DNA from: Eikenella longinqua
Lineage (GTDB): Bacteria > Pseudomonadota > Gammaproteobacteria > Burkholderiales > Neisseriaceae
Assembly: GCF_001648355.1 (NCBI RefSeq)
Contig: NZ_LXSL01000008.1
Span: forward strand, 1 to 5,746
DNA length: 5,746 bases
Reading direction: 5' to 3'
Position numbers and translations under genes: made by a program. The notes under the pieces are model-generated. The model was not told the DNA's origin, made no database searches, and was given only the letters and a program-made list of their open reading frames with translations. Positions 1 to 5,746 of the stretch are shown here, piece by piece (position 1 is the stretch's first letter; each line of letters starts with the position of its first letter).

Positions 1-5
1 TGGCG

Positions 6-11
6 TATAGT
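6..11 (+). promoter_or_regulatory. possible -10 element of an rRNA promoter at the window edge
   Basis: The hexamer TATAGT differs from the sigma-70 consensus TATAAT at one position and is followed by TCGC, a GC-containing discriminator of the kind seen at stringently controlled rRNA promoters. A matching -35 box would lie upstream of base 1 and cannot be checked. Transcription would start near base 18. A TTGGAC at 52-57 resembles a -35 box but has no good -10 element at proper spacing. This call rests on one hexamer and its position upstream of boxA, so it is weak. Confidence 0.35.
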
Positions 12-99
12 TCGCATCTTCGCTGCTTCCACGGCACCGTTTCGAAATTGGTTGGACTGATTGGTTTTGAGACGTGTCGTTTTTATTCGGGAGCGGAAT

Positions 100-111
100 T
101 GTTCTTTAACA
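100..111 (+). promoter_or_regulatory. leader boxA (rRNA antitermination site)
   Basis: TGTTCTTTAACA matches the E. coli rrn boxA TGCTCTTTAACA at 11 of 12 positions. In this family of leaders, boxA RNA is bound by NusB and NusE (ribosomal protein S10) to build the complex that lets RNA polymerase read through the untranslated rRNA genes. It lies about 122 bases before the 16S start, and its last base directly abuts the 5' arm of the pre-16S processing stem (112-136). The match and the position together make this call strong. Confidence 0.88.
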
Positions 112-136
112 GTGAGATTACCGATAAGTGTGGATG
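112..136 (+). repeat. 5' arm of the pre-16S processing stem
   Basis: These 25 bases are the reverse complement of 1797-1821 at 23 positions. The mismatches are A127 against C1806 and A115 against A1818. The two arms bracket the whole 16S gene, so in the transcript they close it in a long double-stranded stem of the kind RNase III cuts to release pre-16S. The inner end can be extended by U137-G1796, U138-A1795, U139-G1794 and C140-G1793. The inner ten bases also pair locally with 143-152. Confidence 0.88.
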
Positions 137-152
137 TTTCGGCATCCGCACT
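127..152 (+). other. leader hairpin with UUCG loop
   Basis: Bases 127-136 pair with 143-152 over 10 bp, all Watson-Crick except U131-G148. The loop is UUUCGG, readable as a UUCG tetraloop closed by U137-G142. It lies 15 bases after boxA. It could serve as a boxB-like element or a transient folding unit, although in E. coli boxB precedes boxA. It uses the same 5' bases as the long-range pre-16S stem, so the two structures cannot coexist. The pairing is certain from sequence; its role is inferred. Confidence 0.75.
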
Positions 153-233
153 GCTAAGAGAAGACAAGACGATGTTTTAGACATTGATCTGTTGGTTTCT
201 TTGAAGCAGACCAGAAGTTTAAAGTTAGAGATT
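153..233 (+). other. 16S 5' leader remainder, removed on maturation
   Basis: This A/G-rich stretch lies between the leader hairpin and the 16S start, inside the pre-16S processing stem. It would be trimmed after RNase III cleavage (in E. coli by RNase E and RNase G). I see no gene, no second boxA and no strong hairpin. The decamer AAGAGAAGAC at 156-165 recurs at 1828-1837, on the other side of the 16S gene. Confidence 0.6.
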
Positions 234-1777
<1,544 letters not shown>

Positions 1778-1796
1778 GAGAAAAGCGGGGCAGGAG

Positions 1797-1821
1797 CATC
1801 CACACCTATCGGTAATCACAC
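1797..1821 (+). repeat. 3' arm of the pre-16S processing stem
   Basis: This is the partner of 112-136, with 23 of 25 positions Watson-Crick paired across the 16S gene. It starts 22 bases after the mature 16S 3' end and finishes 19 bases before tRNA-Ile. Cleavage here would separate pre-16S from the downstream tRNA and 23S transcript. It also resembles the leader segment 143-152 (CATCCGCACT against CATCCACACC), and for that reason the two can compete for the same leader bases. Confidence 0.88.
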
Positions 1822-1840
1822 AGATGCAAGAGAAGACCTT

Positions 1841-1917
<77 letters not shown>

Positions 1918-1968
1918 CCACGCTGAAGCCAGAGGCAGAGCAGTAGAAACGCCCGAGGAGAGAGGTAA
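1918..1968 (+). other. inter-tRNA spacer
   Basis: These 51 purine-rich bases separate the two tRNAs. I see no promoter, terminator or strong hairpin. RNase P cleavage at 1968/1969 would release the 5' end of tRNA-Ala. Confidence 0.6.
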
Positions 1969-2044
1969 GGGGGCATAGCTCAGTTGGTAGAGCACCTGCT
2001 TTGCAAGCAGGGGGTCATCGGTTCGATCCCGTTTGCCTCCACCA
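1969..2044 (+). tRNA. trnA: tRNA-Ala (anticodon UGC)
   Basis: This 76-base tRNA has acceptor GGGGGCA pairing with TGCCTCC, including the G3-U70 pair that is the main identity element for alanyl-tRNA synthetase. The anticodon stem is CCTGC/GCAGG with anticodon TGC at 2002-2004, the T loop is TTCGATC, and an encoded CCA is at 2042-2044. The T stem has one U-U mismatch (position 50 against 64; bases 2018 and 2032), flanked by good pairs. It may be normal for this lineage. It reads GCN alanine codons and follows tRNA-Ile as in many proteobacterial rRNA operons. Confidence 0.98.
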
Positions 2045-2060
2045 CAGACCCAGCACTTTT

Positions 2061-2113
2061 CAAATCAAAGCGAACCGCTTTCAGGCCACTTGAAAGCAGC
2101 TGGTTTTGATTTG
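2061..2113 (+). other. two-part hairpin in the tRNA-23S spacer
   Basis: The outer stem pairs CAAATCAAA (2061-2069) with TTTGATTTG (2105-2113), 9 bp. ACC at 2074-2076 can pair with GGT at 2102-2104. The inner hairpin pairs GCTTTCA (2077-2083) with TGAAAGC (2091-2097), 7 bp, with loop GGCCACT. No U-run follows, and the 23S gene lies downstream, so this is not a terminator. It may be a processing site that separates tRNA-Ala from pre-23S, placed just before the spacer boxA. Confidence 0.7.
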
Positions 2114-2132
2114 CGAAGCGCAAGCGACGCAT

Positions 2133-2144
2133 CGATCTTTAACA
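2133..2144 (+). promoter_or_regulatory. spacer boxA ahead of 23S
   Basis: CGATCTTTAACA matches the boxA consensus TGCTCTTTAACA at 9 of 12 positions, including the whole CTTTAACA core, and is followed by AAATTGGCAAGC. A spacer boxA after the tRNAs is usual in proteobacterial rRNA operons, where it renews NusB/S10-dependent antitermination before the long 23S gene. Confidence 0.82.
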
Positions 2145-2175
2145 AATTGGCAAGCCGAAATCAATAAACAAACGA

Positions 2176-2202
2176 AGTAAGAGGGGGTGTGCCCCACTTA
2201 CT
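2176..2202 (+). other. spacer hairpin 2
   Basis: AGTAAG (2176-2181) pairs with CTTACT (2197-2202). After a small internal bulge, GGGG (2184-2187) pairs with CCCC (2192-2195) around loop TGTG. There is no U-run, so it is unlikely to terminate transcription. The function is unknown; it may be a folding or processing element in the pre-23S leader. Confidence 0.65.
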
Positions 2203-2227
2203 GAAATTTGGGTAATGATTGTATTGA

Positions 2228-2257
2228 CCGGATCCTGAGACAAAAGGCAGGATTCGG
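2228..2257 (+). other. spacer hairpin 3
   Basis: CCGGATCCTG (2228-2237) pairs with CAGGATTCGG (2248-2257) over 10 bp with one G-U pair and a 10-base loop. It lies just before the outer pre-23S arm at 2268. It has no U-run and is not a terminator. Its role is not known. Confidence 0.7.
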
Positions 2258-2267
2258 ACACAACAAG

Positions 2268-2281
2268 CAGTAAGCTTTATC
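2268..2281 (+). repeat. 5' arm of an outer pre-23S stem
   Basis: These 14 bases (CAGTAAGCTTTATC) are the perfect reverse complement of 5478-5491 in the 23S-5S spacer. Together they would form a second, outer stem around pre-23S, about 54 bases outside the main processing stem. Pairing is exact; function is inferred from nesting around the 23S gene. Confidence 0.75.
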
Positions 2282-2335
2282 AGAGTAGAGGCCTTAAGTC
2301 CCGACTGTCGTCAACGCAGGGAGGGCAAAGTCAGA

Positions 2336-2362
2336 AAGGCACTTCAAATGATAGAGTCAAGT
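2336..2362 (+). repeat. 5' arm of the pre-23S processing stem (includes 23S helix 1)
   Basis: Bases 2339-2361 are a perfect 23-base reverse complement of 5423-5445. Two outer A-U pairs and a G-U at each end extend this to 27 bp (2336-2362 with 5422-5448). The inner part is helix 1 of mature 23S, and the outer part is precursor sequence. This is the standard arrangement for RNase III release of pre-23S. Confidence 0.92.
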
Positions 2363-2894
2363 GAATAAGTGCATCAGGTGGATGCCTTGGCGATGATAGG
2401 CGACGAAGGACGTGTAAGCCTGCGAAAAGCATCGGGGAGCTGGCAATAGAGCTATGATCCGGTGATGTCCGAATGGGGAAACCCACCGTATTTTGTACGG
2501 TATCCTTATCCGAATCCATAGGGTAAGCGAAGCGAACCCGGAGAACTGAACCATCTCAGTACCCGGAGGAAAAGAAATCAACCGAGATTCCGCAAGTAGT
2601 GGCGAGCGAACGTGGAGGAGCCTGTATACGATAGCTGTTGAGATAGAAGAAGGAAATGGAAAGTTCCGCCATAGTGGGTGATAGCCCCGTATTCGAAATC
2701 TCGGTAGTGGTACTAGGTATACGACAAGTAGGGCGGGACACGAGAAATCCTGTCTGAAGATGGGGGGACCATCCTCCAAGGCTAAATACTCATCATCGAC
2801 CGATAGTGAACCAGTACCGTGAGGGAAAGGCGAAAAGAACCCCGGGAGGGGAGTGAAATAGAACCTGAAACCTGATGCATACAAACAGTGGGAG

Positions 2895-3005
2895 CCCCAG
2901 ATTTAAGTATCTTGGTTCTTTCAGCGAGCGAGCAGCGAGCTAAAAGCAGACTAAGGAGTGAAACTGGCAGATTTAAGCAAGATAGCAGGATGCTTAAATC
3001 TGGGG
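2895..3005 (+). other. intervening sequence in 23S helix 25
   Basis: Where E. coli has a short 14-base helix-25 tip between GGGAGC and GACTGCG, this gene has about 111 bases. Bases 2895-2914 pair with 2986-3005 as a 20-bp stem with two U-G pairs (2908 with 2992, 2912 with 2988). Four more pairs (2917-2920 with 2979-2982) follow an internal loop. The core contains AGCGAGC repeats at 2923-2929 and 2934-2940. Helix 25 is a known site of 23S IVSs, usually cut out by RNase III without rejoining. The insert encodes no protein. Insert and stem are seen directly; excision is inferred. Confidence 0.85.
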
Positions 3006-3423
3006 TGACTGCGTACCTTTTGTATAATGGGTCAACGACTTACGTTCAGTAGCGAGCTTAACCGGATAGGGGAGGCGTAGGGAAACCGAGTCTTAATAGG
3101 GCGACGAGTTGCTGGGCGTAGACCCGAAACCGAGTGATCTATCCATGGCCAGGTTGAAGGTGCCGTAACAGGTACTGGAGGACCGAACCCACGCATGTTG
3201 CAAAATGCGGGGATGAGCTGTGGATAGGGGTGAAAGGCTAAACAAACTCGGAGATAGCTGGTTCTCCCCGAAAACTATTTAGGTAGTGCCTCATGTATCA
3301 CTTCCGGGGGTAAAGCACTGTTATGGCTAGGGGGTCATTGCGACTTACCAACCCATGGCAAACTCAGAATACTGGAAAGTGTGAGCATGGGAGACAGACA
3401 GCGGGTGCTAACGTCCGTTGTCG

Positions 3424-3458
<35 letters not shown>

Positions 3459-3505
3459 AAATGATAGATTAAGTGGTAAACGAAGTGGGAAGGCTTAGAC
3501 AGCCA

Positions 3506-3537
<32 letters not shown>

Positions 3538-3615
3538 GAAAGCGTAATAGCTCACTGGTCGAGTCATCCTGCGCGGAAGATGTAACGGGGCTCAAATCTA
3601 TAACCGAAGCTGCGG

Positions 3616-3722
3616 ATGCACGCTTCATTAAAACAGCTTACCGGAGCGAAGCGACGGAAAGCGCCCATCAAAGTCGAGCGTGACGGATGGTGGAAGCAGA
3701 GTTGTTTTAATGAAGCGTGCAT
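3616..3722 (+). other. intervening sequence in 23S helix 45
   Basis: The tip of helix 45, about 25 bases in E. coli between GCTGCGG and GGTAGGGG, is replaced by about 107 bases. Bases 3616-3635 are a perfect 20-base reverse complement of 3703-3722. Four further pairs (3636-3639 with 3699-3702, two of them wobble) give a 24-bp stem. Within the central part, CCATC (3665-3669) can pair with GATGG (3686-3690). Helix 45 is the second classical IVS site in proteobacteria. Being longer and perfect, this stem is the stronger RNase III candidate of the two. A reading frame starting at 3616 crosses into 23S and is a by-product of the inverted repeat. Confidence 0.88.
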
Positions 3723-4423
3723 GGTAGGGGAGCGTTCTGTAGGCCTGAGAAGGCGTATCGTAAGGTATGCTGGAGGTATCAGAAGTGCGAATGTTGACAT
3801 GAGTAGCGATAAAGCGGGTGAAAAGCCCGCTCGCCGAAAGCCCAAGGTTTCCTGCGCAACGTTCATCGGCGCAGGGTGAGTCGGCCCCTAAGGCGAGGCA
3901 GAGATGCGTAGTCGATGGGAAACGGGTTAATATTCCCGTACTTGATTTAAGTGCGACGTGGGGACGGAGAAGGTTAGGTCAGCAAACTGTTGGAATAGTT
4001 TGTTCAAGCCGGTAGGTGGAAGGACTAGGCAAATCCGGTTCTTCGAAACACCGAGAAGCGATAACGAGCATCTACGGATGCGAAGTGACCGATACCACGC
4101 TTCCAGGAAAAGCCACTAAGCTTCAGCTTAAATCGAACCGTACCGCAAACCGACACAGGTGGGCAGGATGAGAATTCTAAGGCGCTTGAGAGAACTCGGG
4201 AGAAGGAACTCGGCAAATTGATACCGTAACTTCGGGAGAAGGTATGCCCTTCGACGTTAAGCCTTCGCGGCGTAAGCGTTGGAGGGTCGCAGAGAATCGG
4301 TGGCTGCGACTGTTTATTAAAAACACAGCACTCTGCAAACACGAAAGTGGACGTATAGGGTGTGACGCCTGCCCGGTGCTGGAAGGTTAATTGAAGATGT
4401 GAGAGCATCGGATCGAAGCCCCA

Positions 4424-4497
<74 letters not shown>

Positions 4498-4764
4498 TGG
4501 CGTAACGATGGCCACACTGTCTCCTCCCGAGACTCAGCGAAGTTGAAGTGGTTGTGAAGATGCAATCTACCCGCTGCTAGACGGAAAGACCCCGTGAACC
4601 TTTACTGTAGCTTTGCATTGGACTTTGAAGTCACTTGTGTAGGATAGGTGGGAGGCTTAGAAGCAGAGACGCCAGTTTCTGTGGAGCCGTCCTTGAAATA
4701 CCACCCTGGTGACTTTGAGGTTCTAACCCAGGTCCGTGATCCGGATCGGGGACCGTGCATGGTA

Positions 4765-4809
<45 letters not shown>

Positions 4810-4866
4810 TTCGAAGGTTACCTAGGTCCGGTCGGAAATCGGACTGATAGTGCAATGGCAAAAGGT

Positions 4867-4899
<33 letters not shown>

Positions 4900-4931
4900 G
4901 CGAAAGCAGGACATAGTGATCCGGTGGTTCT

Positions 4932-4987
<56 letters not shown>

Positions 4988-5006
4988 TCCGCCCAAGAGT
5001 TCATAT

Positions 5007-5056
<50 letters not shown>

Positions 5057-5061
5057 TAGTC

Positions 5062-5094
<33 letters not shown>

Positions 5095-5421
5095 TGGTAC
5101 GTGAGCTGGGTTTAAAACGTCGTGAGACAGTTTGGTCCCTATCTGCAGTGGGCGTTGGAAGTTTGACAGGGGCTACTCCTAGTACGAGAGGACCGGAGTG
5201 GACGAACCTCTGGTGTACCGGTTGTCACGCCAGTGGCATCGCCGGGTAGCTAAGTTCGGGAAGGATAAGCGCTGAAAGCATCTAAGCGCGAAACCTGCCT
5301 GGAGATGAGACTTCCCTTGTGGTATAACCACACTAAAGAGTCGTTCTAGACCAGGACGTTGATAGGTGGGGTGTGGAAGCGCGGCAACGCGTGCAGCTAA
5401 CCCATACTAATTGCTCGTGAG

Positions 5422-5448
5422 GCTTGACTCTATCATTTGAAGTGCTTT
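5422..5448 (+). repeat. 3' arm of the pre-23S processing stem
   Basis: This is the partner of 2336-2362, with 23 contiguous Watson-Crick pairs in the middle. It contains the mature 23S 3' end (about 5431) and the first bases of the 23S-5S spacer. Confidence 0.92.
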
Positions 5449-5449
5449 G

Positions 5450-5465
5450 CGGTGGCTGGCCACCG
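5450..5465 (+). other. hairpin after the 23S processing stem
   Basis: CGGTGG (5450-5455) pairs with CCACCG (5460-5465) around loop CTGG. It sits between the inner and outer pre-23S stems. There is no U-run, so it is not a terminator, and 5S follows. Its role is unknown. Confidence 0.65.
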
Positions 5466-5477
5466 GAGAGGACGGAA

Positions 5478-5491
5478 GATAAAGCTTACTG
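5478..5491 (+). repeat. 3' arm of the outer pre-23S stem
   Basis: GATAAAGCTTACTG is the exact reverse complement of 2268-2281. It would close a second stem outside the RNase III stem and so bring the 5S-proximal spacer next to the tRNA-proximal spacer. Confidence 0.75.
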
Positions 5492-5554
5492 GAAAGAGAT
5501 ACACATTACCCGACGGTCGAACCTTGAGAGAGTTTGGCCGGAGAAGATTGATTG

Positions 5555-5572
5555 GCCGATAGCGATATCGGC
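5555..5572 (+). other. hairpin with GCGA tetraloop before 5S
   Basis: GCCGATA (5555-5561) pairs with TATCGGC (5566-5572), 7 bp, with a GNRA-type loop GCGA. It lies 22 bases before the 5S start. A single-stranded stretch follows it, where RNase E-type cleavage to release 5S would be expected, but no cut site can be read from sequence alone. Confidence 0.65.
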
Positions 5573-5594
5573 GGCTTGACGATTTGTACAGTTT

Positions 5595-5710
5595 AGTTTG
5601 GCGGCCATAGCGGTTTGGTCCCACGCCTTCCCATCCCGAACAGGACCGTGAAACGAACCAGCGCCGATGATAGTACGGATACCCGTGCGAAAGTAGGACA
5701 CTGCCAAACA
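5595..5710 (+). rRNA. rrf: 5S ribosomal RNA
   Basis: This is the small RNA of the large-subunit central protuberance, binding ribosomal proteins L5, L18 and L25. Helix I pairs GTTTGGC (5596-5602) with GCCAAAC (5703-5709). Conserved segments GGCGGCCATAGCG, GGTCCCACGCCTTCCCATCC, CCGAACAGGACCGTGAAACG, AGCGCCGATGATAGT and GCGAAAGTAGG appear in order. The length of about 116 is normal, and the ends may be off by one or two bases. It follows 23S by 163 bases and is the last gene of the operon. Confidence 0.96.
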
Positions 5711-5719
5711 CCTATTCCG

Positions 5720-5746
5720 ACACCCCGGCTTAATCAGCCGGGGTGT
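5720..5746 (+). terminator. Rho-independent terminator hairpin of the rRNA operon (cut by window end)
   Basis: ACACCCCGGCT (5720-5730) pairs with AGCCGGGGTGT (5736-5746), 11 perfect pairs with loop TAATC. It begins 9 bases after 5S. The expected U-run would start at the next base, outside the window. Its position, strong GC stem and small loop fit the end of the rRNA transcript. Confidence 0.85.

Noticed and set aside
52..87. Second promoter with -35 TTGGAC at 52-57 or TTGAGA at 67-72
   Set aside because: No acceptable -10 hexamer lies 16-18 bases downstream of either. The nearby TTTATT at 82-87 is at the wrong spacing for both.
2357..2884. 175-codon reading frame on the minus strand inside 23S
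   Set aside because: It is antisense to conserved 23S sequence. Long minus-strand frames across rRNA are common and are a known source of false protein annotations.
3616..3879. Open reading frame of 87 codons starting in the helix-45 insert, as a possible IVS-encoded protein
   Set aside because: Some IVSs encode a small four-helix protein, but those are several hundred bases long. This frame leaves the insert after 36 codons and continues through conserved 23S. Its mirrored ends (MHASLKQ and CFNEACM) come from the inverted repeat. No ribosome binding site is evident.
5720..5746. Terminator built from paired DNA uptake sequences, as often found in Neisseria
   Set aside because: The stem is ACACCCCGGCT with no GCCGTCTGAA or close variant, so this is an ordinary GC-rich terminator stem.

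Overview
This window is a single, essentially complete bacterial ribosomal RNA operon on the + strand, in the order leader, 16S (rrs), tRNA-Ile(GAU), tRNA-Ala(UGC), 23S (rrl), 5S (rrf), terminator hairpin. I support no protein-coding gene. Open reading frames on either strand lie inside rRNA or span its edges and read as rRNA shadows. The 16S variable regions, the 3' end TCACCTCCTTTCT, the two-tRNA spacer and the spacer boxA followed by AAATTGGCAAGC point to a betaproteobacterium, most likely of the Neisseriaceae. I cannot name the genus. No Neisseria-type DNA uptake sequence (GCCGTCTGAA or its complement) is seen.

Layout: 1-233 is the leader, with a possible promoter -10 element at the window edge, boxA at 100-111, a UUCG-capped hairpin at 127-152 and the 5' arm of the pre-16S processing stem at 112-136. 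16S occupies about 234-1774. Its 3' processing arm is at 1797-1821. tRNA-Ile is 1841-1917 and tRNA-Ala 1969-2044. The tRNA-23S spacer (2045-2354) holds three hairpins, a second boxA and two arms that pair with sequence beyond the 23S gene. 23S occupies about 2355-5431, and 5S about 5595-5710 after a 163-base spacer with two hairpins. The window ends exactly at the last base of a GC-rich terminator stem.

The most notable feature is that the 23S gene is about 3077 bases, roughly 170 longer than the E. coli 23S. The excess lies in two insertions, in helix 25 (about 2895-3005) and helix 45 (about 3616-3722). Each is bounded by a 20-24 bp inverted repeat. These have the form and positions of classical 23S intervening sequences (IVSs), which RNase III usually excises without religation. 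I infer that the mature 23S of this organism may be in three pieces of about 0.55, 0.6 and 1.7 kb.

A second theme is competing RNA structure. The helix-25 insert carries an internal copy of its own stem arm, which can form a different hairpin. The leader hairpin uses the same bases as the long-range pre-16S stem. The 23S precursor is closed by two successive long-range stems, of 27 and 14 bp. These suggest ordered folding and processing during transcription.
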